A stretch of DNA of 64,000 nt. Origin: Pseudomonas asplenii. GTDB lineage: Bacteria; Pseudomonadota; Gammaproteobacteria; Pseudomonadales; Pseudomonadaceae. Every line of letters starts with the position of its first letter. Positions within the stretch are counted from its first letter, which is position 1. Position numbers and translations under genes: made by a program. The stretch lies in the NCBI RefSeq assembly GCF_900105475.1, contig NZ_LT629777.1, positions 6,076,001 to 6,140,000 of the forward strand, in the 5' to 3' direction. Below, one piece after another: positions 49,692 through 58,955 of this stretch. The notes beneath the pieces are model-generated. The model searched no databases. It worked only from the letters and a program-made list of their open reading frames with translations, and was not told the origin of the DNA.

Positions 49692-52600
49692 GCTCCCAAC
49701 TCCTCCAACGAACTCATGAACTGTTCCATATCGGCCCAGTCGTTATCTGCAGTGCCCTGCCCCAGCGTCGCCAGCTCGGCAGCCAGTTCGCTCAGCAGGG
49801 GTTTCTCGAACAGGCTGCGCAGCGGCAGGCTGACCGCCAGGCGCGTCTTGACCCGGGCGATCACCTGGGCGGCGAGCAGCGAGTGCCCGCCCAACTCGAA
49901 GAAATGGTCATCAAGGCCGACCCTCGGCACCCGCAGCACCTCTTCCCAGATCGTCGCCAGGCAGCGTTCGGTTTCGGTCTGCGGTTCGCGGTAACGGGCC
50001 TGCAACTGACTCGGATCGGGAACCGGCAGGGCCTTGCGATCGAGCTTGCCGCTTGGGGTCAGGGGCAGGCGCGGCAGGATCAACAGGTGCGAGGGCACCA
50101 TGTAGTCCGGCAGCCGGCCTTGCAGGGATGCCTTGACCTCAAGGCGCCAGACGCTCTGTTGCGCCGGTTCCAGGGGCTGGTCGGCAACCAGATAGCCAAC
50201 CAGTTGCGTGCCGCCGGCCAAGGGCAACGCGAGCACTGCCGCCTCGCGTACGCCGGGGCCTTGCAACAGCCGTGACTCGACTTCACCCAACTCGATGCGG
50301 AAACCGCGGATCTTGACCTGGTGATCGACCCGGCCGATGTACTCCACCGCGCCGTCTTCGCGCAGGCGGGCGCGGTCGCCGGTGCGATACAGGCGCTCGC
50401 CAGGGGTGAACGGATCGGCAATGAACCGTTCGGCGCTCAGGCCCGGCTGGCCCTGATAACCACGGGCCAGTCCCGGACCGCCGATGTACAGTTCGCCCAC
50501 GGCACCCTGGGGCAGCAGCTCAAGATCGCCGTCGAGCACCAGCAAGCGCCGCTGCTCCAGGCCGAAACCGATAGGTACGCCACGCCAGGACACCGCCTCG
50601 ACCGATAGCGTGGTGCAATCGTAGGTGCTCGAAACCACCGTCGCCTCGGTCGGGCCATAGGTATTGATCAGGCGCACGCCGCCCAGTCCGGCCTGCTGCC
50701 ACAGGCGCAGACCGTCGACGGCCATCGCTTCGCCGCCGATGTGGATCTGGCGCAGGGCGCCATAACCGGCGGGTGGGCGGGCCGCCCAGTCCTGTACCAG
50801 CAGATGCCAGTAGGCCGCCGGCAGATCGGCCAGGGTGATGCCATACCGCAGGATCGCGTCGTGCAGCGTGGCACTGTCCCACAACCGCTCGTCACGCAGC
50901 ACCACGCAGGCACCCAGGCTCAATGGCGGGAAAAACTGCTCGACGAAACCGTCGAAGCTGCTGGTGGCGAACTGCAGGACCCGATCGGTTTCCTCCAGCA
51001 GGCTGTACTGCGTGGCCCGGGCGACGAACTCGGCCAGGGCATAGTGAGTGATAGCGACCCCCTTGGGTCGTCCGGTGGAGCCCGAGGTGTAAATCACATA
51101 AGCCAGCGACTGCGCAGCCGGCGTCCATTCCAGATCGGTTTCGGCATAACCGCTGTCGTTGATTCGATCCAGACACAGAGCCTCGACCTCCTCCAGCCGC
51201 GGCAGGCCTTCCAGCCACTGACTGTGGGTGAGCAGCAGCTTCAGGCCGCTGTCCTGCAGCACATGGGCCAGGCGTGCTGGTGGTGTCTGCGGATCCAGCG
51301 GCACATAGGCACCCCCGGCCTTGAGTACCGCCAATATAGCCACCGCCAGGTCCAACGTGCGGCCGATCGCCAGCCCCACCAGCACCTCAGGACCGACACC
51401 ATGGCCGCGCAGCAGATGCGCCAGGCGATTGGCCCGGCGGTTCAATTGGGCATAACTCAGGCTCGGTGCCCGGGCCGCATCGGCGAGGATCAATGCGGTG
51501 GACTCCGGGGTGCGCCGGGCCTGCGCCTCGAACAAATGCACCATCGACACTGGGTTGCCTGCCGTTGCCACCGTTTCATCAACCTGGCTCAGGAGGTTGT
51601 CGACTTCCTCTGCCGCGAGCATGGGCAGTTGGCTGATCGGTCGTTGCGGATCGCTGCACACGGCGACCAACAGGTTGCGCCAGTGCCCGGCCAGGCGCTC
51701 GATGGTCCCCCCGTCGAATATATCGGTGGCATAGGTGAAGGCCGCGAAAAGCTGCTCGCCTTCCTCGCGGGTTTCCAGCATCAGGTCACTGGCGGCCGCA
51801 TGCTGGCGCGTCTGCCCGACGCCCTGTTCCTCATCCAGATGCGCCACCCGCAGCCCGCTTGCCAACTGCCGGCCCTGCACATCGGTAACCAGTGGCTGAT
51901 GGTTGAACATCACCTGGAACAGCGGATTGTGGCTCTGGCTGCGAGCTGGCTGCAGGGCTTCGATCAAGGCGTCAAACGGCAACTCCTGATGCGCCTGCGC
52001 GCCCAGGGACGCCTGACGCAGGCTCTGCAGCAGTTCGGTGAACGGGGTCTGGCCGTGCACTTCACTGCGCAGCACCTGGGTATTGACGAAAAAACCGATC
52101 AGGCCTTCGGTCTCGCTGCGGGTCCGGTTGGCGATCAGACCGCCGACGCGGATATCGCTCTGGCCGCTGTAGCGATGCAGCAGGCTCTTGAACGAGGCCA
52201 GCAGTACCACGAACAGCGACACACCCTGGCGCTGAGCCAGGGTCTTGAGTTGCTGACGCAGCTCGCTGTCCACCTGTACTTCCAGGCGCGCCCCCCGATG
52301 GCTGGCCTGGGCTGGATGCGGTCGATCGGTAGGCAGTTCAAGTACCGGGTGTTCTTCCCCCAGGTGCTCACGCCAGTAGGTCAGTTGCCGCGCCTGTTCG
52401 CCGGCCTCGAGCCAACTGCGCTGCCAGAGCGCGTAGTCGCGGTAGTGTACGCTCAGCGTCGGTAACTCAGCCGTGATGCCCGCCACACAGGCGTCATAGC
52501 AACGGCTGAATTCCTCGATCAGGATATTCATCGACCAGCCGTCGGCGATGATGTGGTGCAGGGTCAACAGCAGCACGTGCTCCTGCTCGGCCAGACGGAC

Positions 52601-53101
52601 GAGACGAATACTCAGCAGCGGCCCCTGCTGCAGGTCAAATGCCTGCCCGGCCTCCTCGGCCATGACCTGCCGCAGACGCGACCGACGCTGCGGCTCGGCC
52701 AGGGCCTGCAGATCATCGACCCGCACCGACGCTGCCGTCGACGGGGCGACACGCTGGAAGGCCCGTTCGCCATCCTGGCCGAAGGTGGTGCGCAGACACT
52801 CATGCCGGGCAACCAGGGCACTGAAGGCCTGTTCGAGCGCCGCCAGGTCCAATCGACCGTCCAGACGCACGGCCATCGGCAGATTGTATGCCGAGCTTTG
52901 GGGATCGAGTTGCCAGAGGAACCACATGCGCTGCTGTGCATAGGACAGGCCGTCCCGTTCGGCGACGCCATCGCAGGCAACGATGGGCAACAGCGAGAAA
53001 TCGACACCCTCCCGATCCATGGCCGCCAGGAAGATACTGCGCTTCTCCTGGGGCAACTCGATGAAACGGCGAGCGAGTTTCTGTGCGTCTTGGGGCTTCA
53101 T
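49688..53101 (-). CDS. Pyoverdine NRPS, first peptide module (Lys)
   Basis: 1137 residues from the ATG at 53101 ([13 protein letters not shown]), with AAGGA about 9 nt upstream. The ORF is open further to 53344 but that extension would run into the hydroxylase gene and past the promoter. Order C-A-T: HHIIADG near 182, A3 [11 protein letters not shown] near 677, LGGHS near 1072. The pocket reads DGEDHGTVVK, the code I recall for Lys in pyoverdine synthetases. The C domain is of the L-accepting type, suited to receive the chromophore tripeptide ending in L-Dab from PvdL. Single-module NRPS proteins are less common than multi-module ones in these loci. Likely PvdI-type by position. Confidence 0.9.
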   Translation of the reverse strand: MKPQDAQKLARRFIELPQEKRSIFLAAMDREGVDFSLLPIVACDGVAERDGLSYAQQRMWFLWQLDPQSSAYNLPMAVRLDGRLDLAALEQAFSALVARHECLRTTFGQDGERAFQRVAPSTAASVRVDDLQALAEPQRRSRLRQVMAEEAGQAFDLQQGPLLSIRLVRLAEQEHVLLLTLHHIIADGWSMNILIEEFSRCYDACVAGITAELPTLSVHYRDYALWQRSWLEAGEQARQLTYWREHLGEEHPVLELPTDRPHPAQASHRGARLEVQVDSELRQQLKTLAQRQGVSLFVVLLASFKSLLHRYSGQSDIRVGGLIANRTRSETEGLIGFFVNTQVLRSEVHGQTPFTELLQSLRQASLGAQAHQELPFDALIEALQPARSQSHNPLFQVMFNHQPLVTDVQGRQLASGLRVAHLDEEQGVGQTRQHAAASDLMLETREEGEQLFAAFTYATDIFDGGTIERLAGHWRNLLVAVCSDPQRPISQLPMLAAEEVDNLLSQVDETVATAGNPVSMVHLFEAQARRTPESTALILADAARAPSLSYAQLNRRANRLAHLLRGHGVGPEVLVGLAIGRTLDLAVAILAVLKAGGAYVPLDPQTPPARLAHVLQDSGLKLLLTHSQWLEGLPRLEEVEALCLDRINDSGYAETDLEWTPAAQSLAYVIYTSGSTGRPKGVAITHYALAEFVARATQYSLLEETDRVLQFATSSFDGFVEQFFPPLSLGACVVLRDERLWDSATLHDAILRYGITLADLPAAYWHLLVQDWAARPPAGYGALRQIHIGGEAMAVDGLRLWQQAGLGGVRLINTYGPTEATVVSSTYDCTTLSVEAVSWRGVPIGFGLEQRRLLVLDGDLELLPQGAVGELYIGGPGLARGYQGQPGLSAERFIADPFTPGERLYRTGDRARLREDGAVEYIGRVDHQVKIRGFRIELGEVESRLLQGPGVREAAVLALPLAGGTQLVGYLVADQPLEPAQQSVWRLEVKASLQGRLPDYMVPSHLLILPRLPLTPSGKLDRKALPVPDPSQLQARYREPQTETERCLATIWEEVLRVPRVGLDDHFFELGGHSLLAAQVIARVKTRLAVSLPLRSLFEKPLLSELAAELATLGQGTADNDWADMEQFMSSLEELGA

Positions 53102-53159
53102 GTGAGGGGGTCCTTGCTGATCGGCGGCACGGCCGGGGGGCCTGGTCGTATCAACAAGG

Positions 53160-53183
53160 ACGAACCGCCAACCCGAGGATTTA
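53160..53183 (-). promoter_or_regulatory. PvdS iron-starvation box directly upstream of the NRPS genes
   Basis: On the minus strand TAAAT (53183-53179), 16 nt, CGT (53162-53160), a perfect match extended as GCTAAATCC. It sits in the 166-bp gap between the hydroxylase and the first NRPS gene and should start transcription about 50 bp before the NRPS ATG. Confidence 0.83.
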
Positions 53184-53267
53184 GCGTACCGACGGGCGGT
53201 GTCTCGGGTATGGCGAAGCAGAGCGGTGAAAATCTGCGGACAAGGGGCGAGTGGCGGCCCCGGGTGG

Positions 53268-54251
53268 TCAGACGACGGGCTGCGAATAACCTTCGGCCAT
53301 CGCCACCACCACCTTGCGTTTGCCGGTGAACGGCGAACGGGCATGGGCGGCGAGCATGTTGTCGAGCATCAGCACATCGTTTTCCTGCCAGGGGAAACTG
53401 ATGGTGCATTCATCCAGCACCCCGCGCACCTCATCGAGCAGGTCGACCTCGATGGCCGAACCGTCACCGTAGTAGACGTTGCGCGGCAGGTCCTCCTCGT
53501 CCACCACATCGAGCAGGGTCTCGCGTATCTCGGGCTGCAGATTGGAAACGTGGAACAGGTGCGCCTGGTTGAACCAGACCATTTCCCGGGTCACCGGATG
53601 ATGCGCCACCACCTGACAACGCTGGCGGGTGCGCAGCTCGCCATCCTCCTTCCACTCGCATTCGATGGCATGGGCCCGGCAGTAGGCCTCGACCACCGCC
53701 TCGTCCTCGGTGTTGAACACCTGGCTCCAGTCCACGTCCAGGCCGTTACCGTAGTTGCGCACGTACATCAGCCCCTTGCTGATAAAACGCTCGCGAATCT
53801 TCGCCGGGACCCGCCGATAGACTTCCCGACTGTCGCAGATCGGCGTTTCACCACCGGTCTGCGCGGCAATCATGCTGTAGAACCAGATTTTCATCGGCCA
53901 TTCGAGGGTATAGGCCTGCTCGTTGTGCAGTGGAATGCTCTGGTGCGCCGGGTATTCGGTGGAGGTGTATACCCCCTGGGTCACGTTGCTGCGCGGGGTC
54001 GAACCGAACTCGTAGTTGAGCAGCGGGTGACCAAAAGCCGCAGCGAATTCGCGAAAGGCTTCGGCACCACCGACATCGAAACCGCGCATCAGGACGCCGC
54101 CAGCCCGGTACAGGTGTTGATCGATCAACACCTTGCACTCGGCAAACGCCTCGCGCAGATCAAGCCCGGGTTCAGGCGCCTGGATCAGCATGGGCAAGGT
54201 GCCCGAACCGGTCAGCAGCGGCCGGATATCCAAACTCAACGCATTGTTCAT
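53268..54251 (-). CDS. SyrP-like Fe(II)/2-oxoglutarate dioxygenase, aspartate beta-hydroxylase
   Basis: 327 residues from ATG at 54251, chosen because MNNALSLDIRPLL has AAGGGAG upstream and because the longer ORF would cover the leader. It is a TauD/TfdA-fold enzyme of the SyrP type. Iron ligands are visible as H-x-E in PLHNEQAYTLEW (about residue 108) and a distal His in LDNMLAAHARSPFTGKR (about residue 305), whose following Arg binds 2-oxoglutarate. SyrP-type enzymes hydroxylate aspartate held on an NRPS carrier domain. The two D-Asp modules encoded just downstream are the obvious substrates, giving beta-hydroxyaspartate as an iron ligand. P. syringae-type pyoverdine clusters carry the same enzyme. 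It has its own imperfect iron-starvation box. Confidence 0.88.
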   Translation of the reverse strand: MNNALSLDIRPLLTGSGTLPMLIQAPEPGLDLREAFAECKVLIDQHLYRAGGVLMRGFDVGGAEAFREFAAAFGHPLLNYEFGSTPRSNVTQGVYTSTEYPAHQSIPLHNEQAYTLEWPMKIWFYSMIAAQTGGETPICDSREVYRRVPAKIRERFISKGLMYVRNYGNGLDVDWSQVFNTEDEAVVEAYCRAHAIECEWKEDGELRTRQRCQVVAHHPVTREMVWFNQAHLFHVSNLQPEIRETLLDVVDEEDLPRNVYYGDGSAIEVDLLDEVRGVLDECTISFPWQENDVLMLDNMLAAHARSPFTGKRKVVVAMAEGYSQPVV

Positions 54252-54327
54252 GACGACTTTACTCCCTTGATCCTCGGCCGCCGGCACCCACACCCAAGCG
54301 TGAGATATAGCGGGTTTCACAGGAGGG

Positions 54328-54351
54328 ACGGATGGTCGAAGGGGAAAATTA
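54328..54351 (-). promoter_or_regulatory. Probable PvdS box of the hydroxylase gene
   Basis: On the minus strand TAATT (54351-54347), 16 nt, CGT (54330-54328): one mismatch in the -35 element, correct spacing, about 77 bp before the ATG. Confidence 0.6.
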
Positions 54352-54390
54352 GCGGCTGTCGGCTGCCAGCCGCTGAAACATTTACTTTCA

Positions 54391-54414
54391 TAAAGCCTTA
54401 CGTTTTTTGCCCGC
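54391..54414 (+). promoter_or_regulatory. Weak candidate iron-starvation box for the fpvG operon
   Basis: TAAAG (54391-54395), 16 nt, CGC (54412-54414): one mismatch in each half. It is the best candidate I found in the divergent 280-bp region before fpvG, but it may be coincidental. Confidence 0.3.
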
Positions 54415-54532
54415 TCATTCGTCTCATCAAGATGCAGCCGTTCGCGTAGGCAAAAGCCACGAGCGGTTTTTTCGGGTGCAAGGTCCCTTCTCAGGCCCTG
54501 CCCCCTCCTCCGATGTCGAGAATCCGCTTTCC

Positions 54533-55753
54533 ATGTCCAAGAAGTCCCGTTCGAAAATCTGGTTCCTGGTTCATAGTTGGCTGGCGCTACCGATCTGGTT
54601 CTTTGTGCTGATCGTCTGCGTAACCGGCACCCTGGCGGTGGTCAGCCAGGAGATCGTCTGGCTGGCCAACCCGGAAATCCGCGCCAACAAGCCTTCGGGT
54701 GACGCCCCGCTGCTGAGCTATGACCAGGTGCTGGCGGCCATCAAGCAGCATGAACCCGAGCTGATCGTGCAGTTGATCCAGCGCCCGGACGAAAGCCATT
54801 TCGCCCTGCTGGCCGATATCAGTTATCCAGACGGTCGTTCGGTCACGGTCTACGTCAATCCCTACACCGGCGTCATCCAGGGCATCAGCCCGCAGTTCAA
54901 CTTCAAGAACTTCACCCGTGCCCTGCACGGCTGGTGGCTGGTGCCGTTCACCGATGGCTACAGTTGGGGCTGGTACCTGGTATCGCTGCTGGGCATCCCC
55001 ATGCTCGCGTCCCTGGTCACCGGGTTGGTGGTGTACAAGCGCTTCTGGAAAGGCTTCTTCAAACCCACCTTGCGCTTCAACCACGGCGCTCGAATATTCT
55101 GGGGCGACTTCCATCGCCTGAGCGGCATCTGGTCGATCTGGTTCATCGCCGTGATCTCCATCACCGGCATCTGGTTCCTGATCCAGGCGATCCTCGCCGA
55201 CAACCAGATCAGCATTGCTACCCGGCCCATCCCGGCGATCATCTCCCACGACAGCGCCCCCCTGATGCCGGACGGCCGACCGGCACCGATGCTCCCTGCC
55301 GACGAGGCCCTGCGCATCGCCAGGGAACAGGTCCCCGGACTCGACGCCAGCTTCATCAGCCTGCCCGGCAATGCCTTCAGCCCATTCGAGGTCGGCGGTC
55401 GCAGTTGGTACCCGCTGATGTACCAGACCCTGGAACTGAACCCTTACACAGGCAAGATCGAAAAGTCCCGCCTGCTTTCCGATCGCACCGGCCTGGAGTT
55501 CGTCACCGAGTCGATGCGCCCGTTGCATACCGGCGACTTCGGTGGCCTGTGGATCAAGTTGATCTGGTTTTTCTTTGGCCTGGTGCTGAGCATGATGGTC
55601 CTCAGCGGCCTGCTGATCTGGAGCAAGCGCACCGCCCTGGCCACCGTCAATGCCCTGAAGCGCACGACCAGGGCTGAACGCACCGCCCCTACCCCTCCCC
55701 CTACCAAGCCCCGCGCCGTCCTGGGCGCCGAGACCCCGGAGGGTAGCCTGTGA
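54533..55753 (+). CDS. fpvG: FpvG, PepSY-type inner-membrane reductase for ferripyoverdine
   Basis: 406 residues from ATG at 54533 (MSKKSRSKIWFLVHSWLALP); the upstream in-frame ATG would add a leader without a membrane signal. It has the PepSY-associated transmembrane fold: four membrane helices (residues about 13-37, 145-170, 195-220 and 345-370) with conserved histidines FLVHSWLALP, RALHGWWLVP, GDFHRLSGIW and RPLHTGDFGG that probably ligate haem. In P. aeruginosa FpvG reduces Fe3+ in ferripyoverdine in the periplasm, aided by FpvH, FpvJ and FpvK. It opens an eight-gene operon whose neighbours overlap or abut. Confidence 0.9.
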   Translation: MSKKSRSKIWFLVHSWLALPIWFFVLIVCVTGTLAVVSQEIVWLANPEIRANKPSGDAPLLSYDQVLAAIKQHEPELIVQLIQRPDESHFALLADISYPDGRSVTVYVNPYTGVIQGISPQFNFKNFTRALHGWWLVPFTDGYSWGWYLVSLLGIPMLASLVTGLVVYKRFWKGFFKPTLRFNHGARIFWGDFHRLSGIWSIWFIAVISITGIWFLIQAILADNQISIATRPIPAIISHDSAPLMPDGRPAPMLPADEALRIAREQVPGLDASFISLPGNAFSPFEVGGRSWYPLMYQTLELNPYTGKIEKSRLLSDRTGLEFVTESMRPLHTGDFGGLWIKLIWFFFGLVLSMMVLSGLLIWSKRTALATVNALKRTTRAERTAPTPPPTKPRAVLGAETPEGSL

Positions 55754-56289
55754 GCAAGACAGCCGTGGCACCCACCACTTCTGCCCTGGGCCGTTTCTGG
55801 CATAAATGGCGCTTCCACCTGAACATCCTGTTGGTGCTGATACCGCTGGGCTATATGCCACGGTATTTTTCCGATGCGGCACTGTTCCGTGGCGATACCG
55901 GCCTGGGCCAGCATGTCAACGAACTGCAGGCCGGGCCCTGGAGCCTGCAGTTGGCTGAACTGTGGGACGAGGCGCCGCGACGCGACGGCCCCGCGGGCTA
56001 TTTCAAGAGTTTCAACGCCAGCCTGTGCGCCGCCTGCGTCAGCCAGGTCAAGGCCACTTACCTGCGCATCGGCAAGCCTCGCAGCCTGCGGGCCGCCGGC
56101 GTGATTTTCTTCGGCACGCCCTATCGCATGGGCGCCGTGGTCCCGATTCCGGAAAACAACGGTACCGATGCCGAGCTCTGGGTCACCCTGGAAGGCTGGG
56201 ACGGCTCGGTGCACCAGGCCTCCATTCCCCTGAGCCAGGCCTCGCCGCTGACCGTCGCCTGGCTGAAAAAACGAGGTGCCCGCCCATGA
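55750..56289 (+). CDS. fpvH: FpvH, membrane protein of the iron-reduction complex
   Basis: 179 residues from a GTG that overlaps the fpvG stop (GTGA). One N-terminal membrane helix (FHLNILLVLIPLGYMPRYF) is followed by a soluble, probably periplasmic domain with a CAACVSQVKATY motif whose two cysteines are three apart. No enzymatic motif recognised. Position and size match FpvH, which assists FpvG. Confidence 0.85.
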   Translation: MSKTAVAPTTSALGRFWHKWRFHLNILLVLIPLGYMPRYFSDAALFRGDTGLGQHVNELQAGPWSLQLAELWDEAPRRDGPAGYFKSFNASLCAACVSQVKATYLRIGKPRSLRAAGVIFFGTPYRMGAVVPIPENNGTDAELWVTLEGWDGSVHQASIPLSQASPLTVAWLKKRGARP

Positions 56290-56642
56290 GCCCACTGCAT
56301 CGCCTGACCCGTTCCCGAACAACCCGCAGCCTGCTGACCCGCACCGTGCTGCTGGCCGCCAGTGGCCTGAGCCTGACCGCCCAGGCACATAACCCGATGT
56401 GCGAATGCAAGCAGATCGACGCCCAGCAGATTCAATGCAAAGGCGGTTTTTCCGACGGCAGCGGCGCACCGGGTGTGACCCTGGATGTGATCGGTTACGA
56501 CGAAACCATCCTGCTGCCGGGCAAGTTGGGCAGCGACTCGACGCTGACCTTCAAAAAACCCGACGCCGATTTCTACGTCCTGTTCGACGCTGGCCCCGGT
56601 CACGTCGTGGAAGTCGACAAAGCGGACATCGAAGCCCCATGA
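56286..56642 (+). CDS. fpvJ: FpvJ, small periplasmic protein of the iron-reduction complex
   Basis: 118 residues; the start ATG overlaps the fpvH stop as ATGA. A signal peptide (LLTRTVLLAASGLSLTAQA) precedes a mature domain starting HNPMCECKQIDAQQIQCKGG, with three cysteines close together. No catalytic family recognised. Assigned by order in the fpvGHJK set. Confidence 0.83.
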   Translation: MSPLHRLTRSRTTRSLLTRTVLLAASGLSLTAQAHNPMCECKQIDAQQIQCKGGFSDGSGAPGVTLDVIGYDETILLPGKLGSDSTLTFKKPDADFYVLFDAGPGHVVEVDKADIEAP

Positions 56643-57214
56643 GCACCTCCACCACCCAGATCGTACGCCCGGCTGGCGCCGGCCATGAAACCCTCTATGT
56701 GCTGCTGTTCTGCCTGATCGTGCTGCTGGTCGCCGGTTCCGTGGTGGCGCTGCACGGCGAGAAACAGGACGTCGCTGCGGTCGCGGCCCATCAACTGGAC
56801 GCCCGCCGCGACCTGACGCCTGGCGAACAGGGCATCTACGCCGACCTGCGGGTCACCCTCGACGAGATCCGCCTGCTGCAACAGGAACAGCAGGCGCTGC
56901 CCACTCCCGAGCAACTCGCCGAGGAAGGTTTCGCCCCCTTTGCCCGGGACGCCAGTTCGGTCAGTCGCGGCGGCCATGCCTGGCAAGGACTGGCGCAGCA
57001 CGCCTATCTCGGCTTGAGCCAGGCCACGACGACCGCCGGTTCGTTCCTGATGCGAGTCGGCAGCGACCCGAAGACCGAGCCGGATATCTGGCTCAATCGC
57101 CGCGCCAACCTGGCCGTCCCCAGCGATCTGGACGACAGCGCCCTGATCGCGGAAGGCTGGCAACAGGTCGTCGCGCAATTCGACGCCGGCGTGACCCGCC
57201 AGCATCGGCACTGA
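56639..57214 (+). CDS. fpvK: FpvK, membrane-anchored protein of the iron-reduction complex
   Basis: 191 residues; the start ATG overlaps the fpvJ stop as ATGA. One N-terminal membrane helix (YVLLFCLIVLLVAGSVVAL) anchors a mostly helical, periplasmic domain with an Ala/Gln/Glu-rich segment (LDEIRLLQQEQQALPTPEQL). Family DUF-like, no motif recognised. Assigned by gene order. Confidence 0.83.
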   Translation: MSTSTTQIVRPAGAGHETLYVLLFCLIVLLVAGSVVALHGEKQDVAAVAAHQLDARRDLTPGEQGIYADLRVTLDEIRLLQQEQQALPTPEQLAEEGFAPFARDASSVSRGGHAWQGLAQHAYLGLSQATTTAGSFLMRVGSDPKTEPDIWLNRRANLAVPSDLDDSALIAEGWQQVVAQFDAGVTRQHRH

Positions 57215-57276
57215 ACCTTCCGAGTCCTTGCGAGATTCTCGAAGCAGACCGTTCCACCCGGAGAAGCCCTTTACCC

Positions 57277-58206
57277 ATGTCCATTTCAGCCCTGTTCAGC
57301 CGCCGTCGCCTGCTCCTGGCCCTGTTGCTCTCGCCGCTCCTGCTGACCGCCCAGGCCCACGCCGACACGGCCAAGCGCCTGCGTATCGGCATCACCCTGC
57401 ACCCCTACTACAGCTACGTGGCCAATATCGTCGGCGACAAGGCCGACGTGGTGCCATTGATCCCGGCCGGTTTCAATCCCCATGCCTATGAGCCACGGGC
57501 CGAGGACATCAAGCGCATCGGCACGCTGGACGTGATCGTGCTCAACGGCGTCGGCCATGACGACTTCGCCGACCGCATGATCGAGGCCAGTGAAAAACCA
57601 CAGATTGCGCTGATCGAAGCCAACGAGAACGTGCCGCTGCTGGCCGCCACCGGAATCGCCGCCCGCGGCGCCGGCAAGGTGGTCAACCCGCACACCTTCC
57701 TGTCCATCAGCGCGTCCATCGCCCAGGTCAACAACATCGCCCGCGAACTGGGCAAGCTCGACCCGGACAATGCCAGGCTCTACACCACCAACGCCCGCGC
57801 CTATGGCAAGCGCCTGCGGCAGATACGCGCCGATGCCCTGGCCCGGCTGACCCAGGCACCCAACGCCGACCTGCGCGTGGCCACGGTGCATGCGGCGTAT
57901 GACTACCTGCTGCGCGAGTTTGGCCTGGAGGTTACCGCCGTGGTCGAGCCGGCTCATGGGATCGAACCAAGCCCGAGCCAGTTGAAAAAGACCATCGACC
58001 AACTGCGCGAGCTGGATGTGAAGGTGATCTTCTCGGAACTGGACTTCCCGTCGACCTATGTCGAAACCATCCAGCGTGAGTCCGGGGTGAAGCTCTACCC
58101 GCTGTCGCACATTTCCTATGGCGACTACACCGCCGACAAGTACGAGAAGGAAATGACCAATAACCTCAATACGGTGGTGCGGGCGATTCAGGAGGCCGGA
58201 GCATGA
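57277..58206 (+). CDS. fpvC: FpvC, periplasmic metal-binding protein of the FpvCDEF system
   Basis: 309 residues with signal peptide LLLALLLSPLLLTAQAHA. It belongs to the ZnuA/TroA metal-binding cluster A-I family: ITLHPYYSYVANIVGDKA, GFNPHAYEPRAEDI, KVVNPHTFLSISAS and the VHAAYDYLLREFGLEV repeat. The histidines in these segments are the expected metal ligands. In P. aeruginosa FpvC binds iron released from pyoverdine and forms a complex with FpvF. Stop overlaps fpvD (ATGA). Confidence 0.9.
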   Translation: MSISALFSRRRLLLALLLSPLLLTAQAHADTAKRLRIGITLHPYYSYVANIVGDKADVVPLIPAGFNPHAYEPRAEDIKRIGTLDVIVLNGVGHDDFADRMIEASEKPQIALIEANENVPLLAATGIAARGAGKVVNPHTFLSISASIAQVNNIARELGKLDPDNARLYTTNARAYGKRLRQIRADALARLTQAPNADLRVATVHAAYDYLLREFGLEVTAVVEPAHGIEPSPSQLKKTIDQLRELDVKVIFSELDFPSTYVETIQRESGVKLYPLSHISYGDYTADKYEKEMTNNLNTVVRAIQEAGA

Positions 58207-58955
58207 CCGCCGCCGAGAGCATCGACCGGGTTGCCATCGGGCCGACCCTGCAGTTCGACGCGATCAGCCTGACCCTGGGTCGCACCACCATTCTCGACAA
58301 TGTCGGTTTCCAGGTCCGCCCCGGCCATGTGCATGCGCTGGTCGGCCCCAACGGCGGCGGCAAGAGTTCGCTGATCAAGACCCTGCTCGGGCAGATGCCG
58401 CACCAGGGTCGCCTGAGCCTGCAATGGCCGGGCCCGCCCGGGGTCATCGGCTATGTCCCGCAGGCCCTGGAATTCGATCGCGGCCTGCCGATGACCGTCG
58501 ACGATTTCATGGCCGCCATGTGCCAACGCCGTCCGGCGTTCCTCGGCCTGTCCCGGCATTTCGCCGGGGCGATCGGCGAAGCGCTGGAACGGGTCGGCAT
58601 GCAGGACAAGCGCAAGCGGCGCATGGGCGCCCTGTCCGGCGGCGAACGCCAACGGGTGCTGCTGGCCCAGGGTTTGATCCCGCCACCACAACTGCTGGTG
58701 CTCGACGAACCGATGTCGGCGCTGGACGAGGCCGGCATCCAGGTGTTCGAACGCCTGCTCGGCGATTGGCGCCGCGCCGGCATCACCGTGCTGTGGATCG
58801 AACACGACCTGGAAGCGGTCAAGCGCCTGGCCGACCGGGTCACCGGTCTCAACCGACGAATCCTGTTCGATGCCTCCCCTGCCGAGGCACTGACCCCGGA
58901 GCGCCTGCTGACGCTGTTCTCCACCCACCCACGCGGCGAGGGCAACCGAGCATGA
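58203..58955 (+). CDS. fpvD: FpvD, ABC transporter ATPase
   Basis: 250 residues. Walker A GPNGGGKSSLIKTLLG, signature LSGGERQRVLLAQ and Walker B LLVLDEPMSALD are all intact, followed by the His switch WIEHDLEAV. Closest family is the zinc/manganese ABC ATPases. It energises import through FpvE. Its stop overlaps the fpvE start (ATGA). Confidence 0.93.
   Translation: MTAAESIDRVAIGPTLQFDAISLTLGRTTILDNVGFQVRPGHVHALVGPNGGGKSSLIKTLLGQMPHQGRLSLQWPGPPGVIGYVPQALEFDRGLPMTVDDFMAAMCQRRPAFLGLSRHFAGAIGEALERVGMQDKRKRRMGALSGGERQRVLLAQGLIPPPQLLVLDEPMSALDEAGIQVFERLLGDWRRAGITVLWIEHDLEAVKRLADRVTGLNRRILFDASPAEALTPERLLTLFSTHPRGEGNRA

Noticed and set aside
53102..53344. Extended N-terminus of the first NRPS up to 53344
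   Set aside because: It would cover the promoter and overlap the hydroxylase gene; the start at 53101 has a good ribosome binding site and the normal N-terminus.
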